Source: an uncultured Saprospiraceae bacterium
GTDB lineage: Bacteria > Bacteroidota > Bacteroidia > Chitinophagales > Saprospiraceae
Length of the DNA stretch: 64,000 nucleotides
Assembly (NCBI GenBank): GCA_937981555.1
Contig: CALJOK010000050.1
Span: forward strand, 1 to 64,000
Reading direction: 5' to 3'
A program made the position numbers and the translations under genes. Numbering within the stretch: position 1 is the stretch's first letter; every line of letters starts with the position of its first letter. This document shows, piece by piece, positions 1-9,005 of the stretch. The notes below the pieces were generated by a model, which made no database searches, had not been told where the DNA came from, and was given only the letters and a program-made list of their open reading frames with translations.

Positions 1-125
1 TTGAAAAACTAAAGTTTTCTAGCAAGTTGAATCACTTTGCTATGAAATCTAAAATTTACCTTGCTGCTAATAAAGCAGCTTTCAATGAACTTAAATTACT
101 CAAGACTAATTTCTTGAGTGCGTAA
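1..125 (+). CDS. 3' end of an unidentified protein (partial)
   Basis: An open frame enters from the left edge (first full codon at base 3) and stops at TAA 123-125, giving the last 40 residues of a protein. The tail is rich in Lys, Leu and Asn and ends in NFLSA. A hairpin with a T-run follows immediately, as expected for a real gene end. I do not recognise the family; the tail shows no T9SS sorting motif, membrane segment or Cys. The coding call rests on the open frame plus the terminator position. Confidence 0.5.
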   Translation, partial: EKLKFSSKLNHFAMKSKIYLAANKAAFNELKLLKTNFLSA

Positions 126-141
126 CATGAGTTAATAAATA

Positions 142-178
142 AAAAAATCCTCATTCTATTTTTTGAATAAGGATTTTT
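142..178. terminator. Bidirectional hairpin terminator
   Basis: An A-rich/T-rich hairpin with arms 142-156 and 165-178 (core AATCCTCATTC against GAATAAGGATT, one mismatch) lies between two convergent genes and can serve both strands. Confidence 0.7.
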
Positions 179-204
179 GAGTATCGAAAGTGAGTTTAAA
201 AATT

Positions 205-1470
205 TTATACTTTTGTAAACTTCGCATTCAGAATTTTATCTTTTTGTCTGATTCGAATAAAATAAGTTCCTGATTCTAAATTAGAAACTGAAGTTTGAAT
301 AAAATTAGAATTGATATTTTTAGAAATTAATTGCTTTCCATTTATATCAAAGATTTCTAACGTAGTTCCCAATTCGAATTTTTCTCCTAAATCAATTCGC
401 AATTCATCATCAACAGGATTAGGTGAAATTGAAATTGTTTCTGTTACCATATTATTTTTAATAGAAGTAGGAGCAACTGAAAGACTTTGAGCATAATCAA
501 AGTTATCTACTTGCAATTCATAGAAAGGTTTCCCCAAAGTTACCACATTAAATAATTCACCCGTATTTGTATTTATCATTCCAAGATCATAATCACCTCC
601 AACATAAGTAATATAAGTTTGGGATTGTTGATCGAAACCTACTCCGCCAACGGCTATTCCTGCTCCACTAAAAACAGGTTCGGTAAAAAGATCTGTTGCT
701 TGTCCAGTCGCTAAATTTATTTCGACCATATAATTGTCTATCAAAAATTCAAATGGATTATTTGGATCAGGCATTGAAACTTGCCGAAGTCCGAGCAATC
801 TTTCATTTGTCCAGTCATATTCGAAGGCTAAAATTAAACCATCATCATTATCCAATGGAGAATTATAAACCATCTCTCCAGTCAATACATTCACTCCGAA
901 GATTCGATATTCATTACCCGCTACGCCAAACCCTATGTATAAATTATTTATTGGATCAAAGGTAGAATTACCAATAGCCGTAGCCTCAATATCTGCCAAA
1001 TCAGAAACAATTGTAGAAATACCAGTTGTCAAATCTAACTCAACTAAATTATTTTCACTACCACTAAATTCAAAACTATAAACTTTTCCATTAGCATAAT
1101 TATATTCCATTTCGACATGACTATTTGGAGTAACTGGATTATCTATAGTAGTGCCTTGATCGATATCTAATGAATAAATTCTTTGAGCAAAAGCATCATC
1201 ATATCCCCAGAAAAAATATTTATTCGCTCCTGCATCAAAAGTTGAACTTCCTGCCGCTACACTTTCTGCATCAACTATTCCGAAGAGCGTATTCTTTTCT
1301 CCAGTATTTGGATTAATCGAAACTAAATCCATCGACTCTATTTCTCCAAATGGATTTGAAGGAGTAGGATCTCCATAGATTTGTTCTAATCCATAAAGTA
1401 TAATATTATCTTGAGCTGAAGTAAAATAAAAACTAAATAAAAAGCAAAGGAGGAGTAATCTTGTTATCAT
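205..1470 (-). CDS. Secreted T9SS type A sorting-domain protein, propeller-like
   Basis: 421-residue exported protein. Residues 1-19 form a signal peptide (hydrophobic LLLLCFLFSFYFTS, then AQD). The body (about 25-340) has repeated segments such as GSSTFDAGANKYFFWG and NSTFDPINNLYIGFG, each followed by a phrase on conversion of values over time, which suggests a beta-propeller of about 40-50-residue blades. The last 75 residues form a T9SS type A C-terminal domain: ISPNPVDDELRIDL, then EIFDINGKQL, then SGTYFIRI. The protein should cross the outer membrane by T9SS and be attached to or released from the surface. Ligand or activity cannot be read. It is monocistronic: a terminator lies downstream and the methyltransferase gene upstream ends 121 bp away. 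Confidence 0.85.
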   Translation of the reverse strand: MITRLLLLCFLFSFYFTSAQDNIILYGLEQIYGDPTPSNPFGEIESMDLVSINPNTGEKNTLFGIVDAESVAAGSSTFDAGANKYFFWGYDDAFAQRIYSLDIDQGTTIDNPVTPNSHVEMEYNYANGKVYSFEFSGSENNLVELDLTTGISTIVSDLADIEATAIGNSTFDPINNLYIGFGVAGNEYRIFGVNVLTGEMVYNSPLDNDDGLILAFEYDWTNERLLGLRQVSMPDPNNPFEFLIDNYMVEINLATGQATDLFTEPVFSGAGIAVGGVGFDQQSQTYITYVGGDYDLGMINTNTGELFNVVTLGKPFYELQVDNFDYAQSLSVAPTSIKNNMVTETISISPNPVDDELRIDLGEKFELGTTLEIFDINGKQLISKNINSNFIQTSVSNLESGTYFIRIRQKDKILNAKFTKV

Positions 1471-1590
1471 ATCTGTGGATTTTTATGATGAAAAAATTAG
1501 TTTAAATATAAATTAAAAACGCTCCTGTTATCTTTAAGTTTAAATTTCAACTATAATTTAACGATTAGTTTTTTTGAAAAAAAACATTTC

Positions 1591-2523
1591 CTATTTTTCA
1601 ATCCAAAAATGAGCTTCATCCAATGAAGTACCATATGAAAATTCCACTTTCAATCGAAGTGTTTCTCCTGCTACGACCTTGACTGATTTTTTTAGTTTAA
1701 CTACTGTTGGAGGCATCAAACTATCTGTGCCTGTAAAGTTTACACCTTCGACACATTGTACCCAAGAATTCAAATAAACACAATTTACTTTTCCACTCAA
1801 TAATGATTTTATCCGAATGGTTTTCGTTACAGGTTTATCTTTAGTTTTATATAAGTCGATGGTATTCACTTCTTTTTGAGAGGTCATTATAGTTGGCAAA
1901 TGTCGAGAAAACATGATTGGATAATGTTTGATGTTTTCACCAAAAGTAGCATTCCCTAATTGTATTAAATTTATAATTTTTTCGGGTATAAGTTTTCCTT
2001 TAGGTTTAAGAAATTGTCGTAGGTGTTGAAAAATTTGTACCTGATGTTCGTTTGCACAAAAGATGCTCATATTTTCTCCAATGATAAAATCCACTTTTTC
2101 AGGAAGCTGAACAGTCAAGGCATCTGCTGCAATAAATACAACTTTCTTTTCCCAGCCATTTTTCTTTAATTCCTTTTGGATAAATTTTATGAGTTTTGGA
2201 TTACTTTCTATAAGATATGCTTTTTTGACATACGGTAAAAAAAATCGAGTCAAGGCAAGTGTTCCAACTCCTACTTCGCAGACCACCTTATTTTTTAAAT
2301 TTTTATACTTTAAAAATGAATCTCGAAAAGAATTAACTCGAACGGAATCTGTTTCCATAATTTTATAATACACTTTTGGGAAACCAAAATGTAAAGGGTC
2401 AAATGTTTGAGCTTCTAGAAGTGCATATTTTAATTTAGGGTATTGGGTTACAATTTTGGAAAGAAATTTTGACATGATTTTTTTTGAATTATTTACTTGG
2501 GTAATTTTATGAAATAAGGACAA
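1591..2523 (-). CDS. SAM-dependent methyltransferase, PRMT-like
   Basis: 310-residue class I methyltransferase. The SAM-binding motif I is VCEVGVGTLALT (residues 81-92), the acidic residue after strand beta2 is E106 (LIESNP), and motif post-II is near ADALTV (133-138). FIIGENMSIFCANEH (146-160) with a Glu on each side resembles the double-E loop of protein arginine methyltransferases, and LKPKGKLIPEKI resembles their following strand. A substrate cannot be inferred. There is no signal peptide, so it is cytoplasmic. The start is uncertain: Met1 sits only about 20 bp from the T-run of the clpB terminator, and Met17 (about 2475) is an equally good choice. Confidence 0.75.
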   Translation of the reverse strand: MSLFHKITQVNNSKKIMSKFLSKIVTQYPKLKYALLEAQTFDPLHFGFPKVYYKIMETDSVRVNSFRDSFLKYKNLKNKVVCEVGVGTLALTRFFLPYVKKAYLIESNPKLIKFIQKELKKNGWEKKVVFIAADALTVQLPEKVDFIIGENMSIFCANEHQVQIFQHLRQFLKPKGKLIPEKIINLIQLGNATFGENIKHYPIMFSRHLPTIMTSQKEVNTIDLYKTKDKPVTKTIRIKSLLSGKVNCVYLNSWVQCVEGVNFTGTDSLMPPTVVKLKKSVKVVAGETLRLKVEFSYGTSLDEAHFWIEK

Positions 2524-2542
2524 ATTAGAGATTAATGCTATA

Positions 2543-2582
2543 AAACAAAAAAACTGCTAACCGTTTATTTGATTAGCAGCTT
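2543..2582 (-). terminator. Rho-independent terminator of clpB
   Basis: On the minus strand the arms 2582-2573 and 2560-2551 (AGCTGCTAA against TTAGCAGT) form a stem followed by a run of T, 27 bp after the clpB stop codon. Confidence 0.8.
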
Positions 2583-2608
2583 TCCAATATTTTCTTTTTA
2601 GAAAAATT

Positions 2609-5386
2609 TTAATTATCCTTCGCCTTCGAGTCAGCATCTCCATTTTCCTCTTTAGCTTTCTTCACCGCATCTTCCACATTCTTCGTCGCTTTTTTCAAGT
2701 CCTCCAATTGCTTCGCTTTATCTTCTTTTTTTGCAGCAGGTTTTGCCGCGCCATTTGATTTTGGTTTAGCTGACTTAGCAAAAGGTTCATTTCCAAAAAC
2801 CAACCCTTTCGCATCGGTGTCTATATAAATCGTATCACCTCCATCAAACTCACCAGACAAAACATGTTTAGATAATTCGTTCAACACTTCTTTTTGTAAA
2901 ACTCTTTTTAGTGGTCTTGCTCCAAATTGAGGATCGTAACCTAAGTCTGCCAAAAGGTTTTTTGCACTATCACTCAACTCCAAAGTCATCCCTTGCTTCG
3001 CCAACATCTTCCGAGTTTTTTTCAATAACAATTCTAAGATTTGTTTGATCTCATCTTTCGTCAATGGCAAGAACATAATCTTATCGTCAATCCGATTCAG
3101 AAACTCAGGACGCAAATTTTCTTTCAATGCTTCGAACACTTCCAACTTCGTCGTCTCCAAAATATCCGCTCGGTGCTTTTCTCCAACAGAAGCTAAGTCT
3201 TCGAAATTTTCCAAAATAACTTCTGCTCCCATATTCGAAGTCATGATGATAATCGTGTTGGTAAAGTTCGCTACTCGACCACGACTATCGGTCAATCGAC
3301 CATCATCCAATACTTGCAATAAAATATTAAAAGTATCAGGATGCGCTTTTTCGATTTCATCTAAAAGGACAATTGAATAAGGTTTTCTTCGAACTGCTTC
3401 TGTCAATTGTCCACCTTCATCATACCCAACATATCCAGGAGGCGCGCCCACCAATCGACTTACAGAATGTCGCTCTTGATACTCACTCATATCAATTCGG
3501 GTGATCGCTTTGTCATCGTCAAATAAAACTTCTGCTAATGATTTAGCCAACTCCGTTTTCCCAACACCTGTTGGTCCAAGAAAAATAAATGATCCAATCG
3601 GACGATTCGCATCTTGCAAACCGGAACGACTTCGACGCACCGCATCACTCACCGCAACGACGGCTTCGTGCTGACCGATGAGGCGTTGACCAATTTCAGC
3701 TTCAAGGTTAAGTAGTTTATCTTTTTCACTTTGGATCATTTTGGAAACGGGAATTCCAGTCCATCTTGCGACCACTTCCGCAATGTCATTTGCATTCACC
3801 TCTTCATTAGTAAATCTGTTTTCCTCTGGCAATTTATCCAACTTCTCTTCTGCCACTTTTAGCATTACTTCTTTCTCTTTGATCTGACCGTAACGAATTT
3901 TTGCTACTGTTTCAAAATCACTTTCTCGTTCTGCTTTGGCAGCTTGTTGTTCTAATTCTTCAATCGTTTTTTTGATCCCTTGAATCGTTTCTACGATTTC
4001 TTTTTCATTTTGCCAAGCAGCGGTGACGTCTTTTAATTTTTCTTTTTCATCAGCAATCTGCTTGTTGATTTTGTCGAGCTTCTTTTTAAGACCTTCTCGT
4101 TTAATTGCTTCTCGCTCGATTTCTAATTGGCGAACTTTTCGTTCTTGTTCATCAATTTCATCCGGCTTAGAATCCAACTCCAATCGTAACTTCGCAGACG
4201 CCTCATCAATCAAATCAATCGCTTTATCTGGCAAGCTTCGATCAGCAATATATCTCGATGATAATTCTGCTGCAGCAATTAATGCTTCATCTAAAATTTC
4301 AATTTTGTGATACACTTCATATCTTTCTTGCAATCCTCGAAGAATCGAAATCGTATCTTCCACACTTGGTTCGTCAATCAAAACAGTTTGGAAACGACGA
4401 ACTAATGCTTTGTCTTTTTCAAAATATTTTTGATACTCATCCAAGGTCGTAGCTCCAATTGTTCGCAAGTCTCCACGTGCCAAAGCAGGTTTTAAAATAT
4501 TGGCAGCATCCATTGCACCGCCACCACCACCTGCTCCAATCAAGGTGTGAATCTCATCAACAAATAAAATTATTTCTCCTTCTGAATCTGTCACTTCTTT
4601 AATCACTCCTTTCAATCTTTCTTCAAATTCTCCTTTGAATTTTGCTCCAGCAATCAAAGCTGCAATATCCAAAACGAACAATTTTTTAGATTGTAAATTT
4701 TCAGGAACATCATGGTTAACTATTCGCCAAGCAATCCCTTCGACGATGGCAGTTTTACCCACACCTGCCTCTCCAATCAATATTGGATTGTTCTTTTTTC
4801 TTCGAGAAAGAATGTGCAACACTCTTCTGATTTCTTCATCACGTCCAACGATTGGATCTAACTTTCCACTCTCTGCTCGTTCATTTAAATTGATGGCGAA
4901 TTTCGCTAATGCATTATATTGAGTGTCAGTACTTTGGTCAGTTACTGTTCTTCCTTTTCGTAATTCTCCGATGGCAACTTTCATTTCTTTTTGAGTTGCT
5001 CCTAACTCTTTAAGTATCTGTCCACCTTTATCTTTTCCTTGAATCAAGGCAAGTAAGATCATTTCTATTGAAATAAATTCGTCGCCAAATTCCTTCAACA
5101 TTTTTTTTGCCCGACTCAATGCTTTGTTCGCATCGTTAGTCAAATACTGTTTTTCGCCACCTTCTACTTTTGGATAAGTTTTAATCGCCTCATCCAACCG
5201 CAATTGAAGCGTCGGAACGTTCACACCCATTTTTTGTAATAAAAATTTTGGAACGTTTTCATCTGTCATCAAAATTCCTTTGATCAGGTGTGGTGTGTCA
5301 ACCATTTGTTGGTCGTGACCACCAGCAATTTGTTGTGCTTTAAGAATGCACTCTTGAGATTTTATTGTGAAATTATCGTACGTCAT
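2609..5386 (-). CDS. clpB: ATP-dependent chaperone (disaggregase) ClpB
   Basis: 925-residue Hsp100 protein that, with DnaK/DnaJ/GrpE, extracts polypeptides from aggregates by threading them through a hexameric ring. Domains: ClpN repeats (1-145), AAA1 with Walker A GEAGVGKT (205-212) and Walker B FVDEIH (275-280), the long coiled-coil middle domain (about 405-525), AAA2 with Walker A GPTGVGKT (604-611), and the D2 small domain with FGARPLKRVLQ. All expected catalytic motifs are intact. An extra C-terminal tail of about 60 residues (865-925), rich in Lys, Ala, Glu and Asp, extends beyond the usual end (family about 860). Monocistronic, with its own terminator. No CIRCE element was seen upstream. 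Confidence 0.97.
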   Translation of the reverse strand: MTYDNFTIKSQECILKAQQIAGGHDQQMVDTPHLIKGILMTDENVPKFLLQKMGVNVPTLQLRLDEAIKTYPKVEGGEKQYLTNDANKALSRAKKMLKEFGDEFISIEMILLALIQGKDKGGQILKELGATQKEMKVAIGELRKGRTVTDQSTDTQYNALAKFAINLNERAESGKLDPIVGRDEEIRRVLHILSRRKKNNPILIGEAGVGKTAIVEGIAWRIVNHDVPENLQSKKLFVLDIAALIAGAKFKGEFEERLKGVIKEVTDSEGEIILFVDEIHTLIGAGGGGGAMDAANILKPALARGDLRTIGATTLDEYQKYFEKDKALVRRFQTVLIDEPSVEDTISILRGLQERYEVYHKIEILDEALIAAAELSSRYIADRSLPDKAIDLIDEASAKLRLELDSKPDEIDEQERKVRQLEIEREAIKREGLKKKLDKINKQIADEKEKLKDVTAAWQNEKEIVETIQGIKKTIEELEQQAAKAERESDFETVAKIRYGQIKEKEVMLKVAEEKLDKLPEENRFTNEEVNANDIAEVVARWTGIPVSKMIQSEKDKLLNLEAEIGQRLIGQHEAVVAVSDAVRRSRSGLQDANRPIGSFIFLGPTGVGKTELAKSLAEVLFDDDKAITRIDMSEYQERHSVSRLVGAPPGYVGYDEGGQLTEAVRRKPYSIVLLDEIEKAHPDTFNILLQVLDDGRLTDSRGRVANFTNTIIIMTSNMGAEVILENFEDLASVGEKHRADILETTKLEVFEALKENLRPEFLNRIDDKIMFLPLTKDEIKQILELLLKKTRKMLAKQGMTLELSDSAKNLLADLGYDPQFGARPLKRVLQKEVLNELSKHVLSGEFDGGDTIYIDTDAKGLVFGNEPFAKSAKPKSNGAAKPAAKKEDKAKQLEDLKKATKNVEDAVKKAKEENGDADSKAKDN

Positions 5387-5842
5387 TTTATATAATTTTT
5401 ATTGTCTTTTTTATTTTGATCTACCTCACGTGGAAAGTAAGGCTACATGTTCGCAATTTAATCATCAAATCCATGACCAATGCAAAAAAATCTACATAAT
5501 TCTGAAATTATGTCCTGAACGTAAAAAAACAAAGACTTTTTGTCATTTTGAAATAAATTTTACTGCCATTTTAATCTTACAAATCTAACCAGATTCATTA
5601 TTCTACACTTAAAAAACAATCATATTGATTATTTACCACTCATATTAATCCCCTTCTTATTACTCCTTTTAATCTATTTTTCTTTGGTAAAATATTTTTT
5701 GTTAATTTTATAAAATCAAATTTAAAAAACTAAAAAAATTCCTTTCTAAAACTATCTCCTAAAAACTAATTGTCACAAACAAATCTTTTACACGGTAGAA
5801 AAAAATAAAATTTTCACTTACTTTTTCAATATCAAAAGGATC
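5387..5842. other. Intergenic region between divergent clpB and esterase genes
   Basis: 456 bp, very AT-rich and without a convincing gene. A minus-strand TAGATTTG (bases 5580-5587) matches the Bacteroidota -7 consensus TAnnTTTG and could be a clpB promoter with a leader of about 190 nt; no good -33 element accompanies it. I see no CIRCE-type or other long inverted repeat. The plus-strand promoter of the esterase should also lie here but is not identifiable. Confidence 0.4.
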
Positions 5843-8701
5843 ATGATGCTGACTCTTTGTCTCTCAGATAAATACAAGAGTATTTTTATAACAATACTCT
5901 TACTTATTTTATCAAACATACTTTTCGCCCAATTAAATGTAACTGTAGATCGAGCAGATTGCAACTATAAGAGTGGAGAAACTGCTATTTTCAATATTAC
6001 TTCTGACTCTTCTGGAATCATTTCTTATACTTTAAAATATGATGATTATGCTTTACCTATTGCTACTGGAACGATTGACATTCTTGCTGGCGAGGTAATT
6101 CCAATTTCCCATTCTATCAATGAGTCTGGAATTATTTTATGTGAAATAACTCAAGGAGAAGATAAGTCAATTGCCGCTGCTGCTTTTTCTCCATTTGCCA
6201 TTGAAGCATTTGCTGATGAGCCAATCGATTTTGATGATTTTTGGAATACGCAAATCGACAATCTTGGGAATATTCCAATTGATCCACAGCTTACCCTTTT
6301 TGCTAATAATGACTATGCAACGACGTATCGAATCAATCTTGCCAATATTGATAATCGTAGAATTTATGGTTACGTCAGCATTCCCAATGGAACTGGTCCG
6401 TTCCCTGCGATGGTTACTTTCCCATCTTTTGGTAATGTTGCTAACATTGCTTTATCAGAACCTGAGCTTGCTGAAAAGGGAAATGTGATTTCATTGACTA
6501 TTTCTATTCATAATGCCGAACCTGATGTGATAGATTCGATGGCGTACTTACCGAATGATATTACGAGTCCCAATGATTTTTACTATAAGCAAGCAGTCAT
6601 GGCAGGAGTTCGATGTATCGATTATATTTTTTCTAGACCTGATTTTGATGGAGAAAATATAATTGTCACAGGAGTAAGTCAAGGTGCGGGGCTTTCTACT
6701 TTAGTCGCTGGCATTGATAATCGAGTAAAATATTTAATCGCGAGCAATCCAATCTTGGGGCAAAATTTAGGTTTGCAAAGTGATCGTGCAGGTGGTTTCC
6801 CCAACTACATTAATCAATCAGTTCAAGGAGTTGGAACTGCTGCGCATGAAGCATTAGTTGCAGAGGCTGCAAAATATTATGATGCCATTTATTTTGCTCG
6901 ACGCTTCCAAGGAATCTCTTGGACATTTATTAGTTATGAAGATTTAGTGACTCCTGCGGCAACTTCTTTTGCTGTATTTAATGCGTTGCAAGGACAAAAA
7001 CATTTAACTCATTCTTTAAATTTGGGACATTCACATCCATTCGATTATTGGAATGGGCGGTTTGATTTTATGCGCCGATTTGTTCCAGGAGTTTTGAATG
7101 CGCCATTTCCTTTTCCTGTTTTTACTAAAGGATATATGATTGATGCGGGCGAAAATTCTTCGATAGAAGTTACTGAATTCGCTAACCTTGCTGGAACGGT
7201 AGAATATAATTCTACTATTAATCCTAGTGTTGATTTGATCTGGAAAAAAATGGATGGCCCTGGTGATGTTATTTTTTCTAATGAAAATAATTATAATACT
7301 TCTGCCATTTTTTCAACAACTGGAATTTATACATTGCAATTTTCGGCGACTGACTATTCTAATAATTTAGTCGAAAATAAATACTATACTTTGATCGATG
7401 AAATTGTAATTACGGTGGTTGATGGAGATTCTACTCTTCAGCAATCTCAAATAATTAGCTTCGATCCCATCCCGAATCAACCGAATACTAATTCACCTTT
7501 TTCCATCAATGCTACATCTAGTTCTGGTTTACCAATTTCATTTCAAATCATTGCTGGACCAGCAATTATCAACGGAAATACCATCGCACTTAATGGAACA
7601 ACTGGAACGGTCATTGTCCAAGCTTCGCAAAACGGAAATAATTTTTTCCTTCCTGCACAAAACGTAACGCAAACTTTCGAAGTAGAAGAGTTCACCAATT
7701 TACAACCTCAACAAATTATTTTTGATCCAATCGATGATCAAATAATTACTAATAACCCTTTTCAAATAAATGCAACTTCAAACGCTGGTTTACCTATAAC
7801 TTTTGAAGTAATCTCAGGACCAGTCACGATGGTCAACAATTGGGTTACGCTAAATGGAACTCTTGGAACAGTAATCATTCAAGTTTCCCAAAATGGTAAT
7901 AATATTTTTGCGCCTGCGGCAAATGTTACGCAAACTTTTGAAATTAAAAATCCCTCTATTTCCCTTTGTGAAAATTCAACTAACCTTGCTTTGAAGCGAC
8001 CAACTAAACAATCAGGAACTCAACTTGGCGCAACTTCTTACCGAGCTGTGGATGGAAATTTCAATGGAGATTTCTTTGCAGAAAATTCAGTTACCAATTC
8101 TGATTGGAAAGAAAATGCATTTTGGGAAGTGGACTTGGGGAATATTTCAGATATTGAAACGATCAACATTTGGAATCGAACCGATTGCTGCGATGAAAAT
8201 TTAAAAGAGTTTTATATTCTCGTTTCAGATGAACCATTTGTTTCCGAAAAATTAAATACGGTTTTACTTCAAAATTTTATTTCTACTTATTTTATCGAAG
8301 ACATAGCAGGGTCTCCCACCCAAATTAATATTGATCGAACGGGTCGATATATTCGTCTTCAATTAAAAAATGAAGGTGCAATTACCATGGCAGAATTAGA
8401 AGTAATCGGCTGTTCCGATAATCCTAATCCAATTCTAAAACCGAATCTGAATGATGTACTTTTTTACCCAAATCCAGCAGATAGTTTTATCACAATTACG
8501 AGTGAATTTTTTATTGGAAAAAAGCTAGACGTGTTGATCTACACTTCAGATGGAATTCTAGTTTTGAAAAAAACGGTGGAAGAAGTGGCGGAAAAATCGT
8601 TTGAAATTTCAACCATTCAAATGGAGAGTGGGGCGTATTTTATCAAAATAGATAGCGAAAAATTTAATGGAAAGACCTTCCCTTTTGTGGTCATGCACTA
8701 G
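5843..8701 (+). CDS. Secreted acetyl-xylan-esterase-like hydrolase with Ig-like, F5/8-type lectin and T9SS domains
   Basis: 952 residues. Signal peptide 1-30 ending ILFAQ. Residues 30-115 are a beta-rich N-terminal domain. Residues 125-410 are an alpha/beta hydrolase of the AXE1/cephalosporin-C deacetylase family: DDFWNTQIDNL start, nucleophile Ser279 in GVSQGAG, an acidic residue near SYEDLVTPA, and a candidate His in LGHSHP. Two near-identical Ig-like repeats follow (about 535-615 and 628-705, sharing QINATS, GLPI and TGTVIVQ-type motifs). Residues 710-850 resemble an F5/8-type or fucolectin carbohydrate-binding domain (NLALKRPTKQSG, YRAVDGN, WEVDLGNI, WNRTDCCDE, YIRLQL). The last 80 residues are a T9SS type A sorting domain (FYPNPADSFITI, SGAYFIKI). 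It probably deacetylates an extracellular polysaccharide; the substrate is inferred only. AXE1 enzymes are usually single-domain proteins of about 320 residues. Confidence 0.85.
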   Translation: MMLTLCLSDKYKSIFITILLLILSNILFAQLNVTVDRADCNYKSGETAIFNITSDSSGIISYTLKYDDYALPIATGTIDILAGEVIPISHSINESGIILCEITQGEDKSIAAAAFSPFAIEAFADEPIDFDDFWNTQIDNLGNIPIDPQLTLFANNDYATTYRINLANIDNRRIYGYVSIPNGTGPFPAMVTFPSFGNVANIALSEPELAEKGNVISLTISIHNAEPDVIDSMAYLPNDITSPNDFYYKQAVMAGVRCIDYIFSRPDFDGENIIVTGVSQGAGLSTLVAGIDNRVKYLIASNPILGQNLGLQSDRAGGFPNYINQSVQGVGTAAHEALVAEAAKYYDAIYFARRFQGISWTFISYEDLVTPAATSFAVFNALQGQKHLTHSLNLGHSHPFDYWNGRFDFMRRFVPGVLNAPFPFPVFTKGYMIDAGENSSIEVTEFANLAGTVEYNSTINPSVDLIWKKMDGPGDVIFSNENNYNTSAIFSTTGIYTLQFSATDYSNNLVENKYYTLIDEIVITVVDGDSTLQQSQIISFDPIPNQPNTNSPFSINATSSSGLPISFQIIAGPAIINGNTIALNGTTGTVIVQASQNGNNFFLPAQNVTQTFEVEEFTNLQPQQIIFDPIDDQIITNNPFQINATSNAGLPITFEVISGPVTMVNNWVTLNGTLGTVIIQVSQNGNNIFAPAANVTQTFEIKNPSISLCENSTNLALKRPTKQSGTQLGATSYRAVDGNFNGDFFAENSVTNSDWKENAFWEVDLGNISDIETINIWNRTDCCDENLKEFYILVSDEPFVSEKLNTVLLQNFISTYFIEDIAGSPTQINIDRTGRYIRLQLKNEGAITMAELEVIGCSDNPNPILKPNLNDVLFYPNPADSFITITSEFFIGKKLDVLIYTSDGILVLKKTVEEVAEKSFEISTIQMESGAYFIKIDSEKFNGKTFPFVVMH

Positions 8702-8720
8702 GATTTATTTTATAAAAAAC

Positions 8721-8758
8721 AAACCCGCTCTTTTGTATAAAAGAGCGGGTTTATTTTT
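8721..8758. terminator. Strong bidirectional terminator
   Basis: Perfect 14-bp arms AAACCCGCTCTTTT (8721-8734) and its complement (8739-8752), loop GTAT, followed by a T-rich stretch. It lies between the convergent esterase gene and the small membrane-protein gene. Confidence 0.92.
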
Positions 8759-8779
8759 ACATAAAAAAATATGATTATT

Positions 8780-8920
8780 TTACTTCATAGGATAATCAAA
8801 TTCTAATGCAAAATTAGCATAATAGATAGAAGCCCAAAGCATAATAAAAACGATGAAGCCTATAATGATCTTCGCCATGAATTTTCCTTTGCCGCCTGCA
8901 TTTACGATATTATCTGACAT
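8780..8920 (-). CDS. Small single-pass membrane protein, 46 aa
   Basis: A 46-codon frame starts at ATG (complement of 8918-8920) and stops at TAA (complement of 8780-8782). It begins MSDNIVNAGGKGKFMAKII, then has a hydrophobic segment (residues 17-33, IIIGFIVFIMLWASIYY) and a short tail with FDYPMK. A basic or glycine-rich N-terminus before one membrane helix fits a small inner-membrane protein. It is placed just before a good terminator on its own strand and in a stretch otherwise empty of genes. The function is unknown. The coding call rests on composition and context. Confidence 0.65.
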   Translation of the reverse strand: MSDNIVNAGGKGKFMAKIIIGFIVFIMLWASIYYANFALEFDYPMK

Positions 8921-9005
8921 TGTATTACTTTTTTAATTTGGTAAATTTTTTACTTTTAGACCACAAAGAAAAACATTTTTTATTTAACATCAAAGATTTT
9001 AATCT

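Noticed and set aside
5367-5588. 73-residue plus-strand frame in the clpB leader
   Set aside because: Low-complexity composition and overlap with the clpB start; looks like chance.
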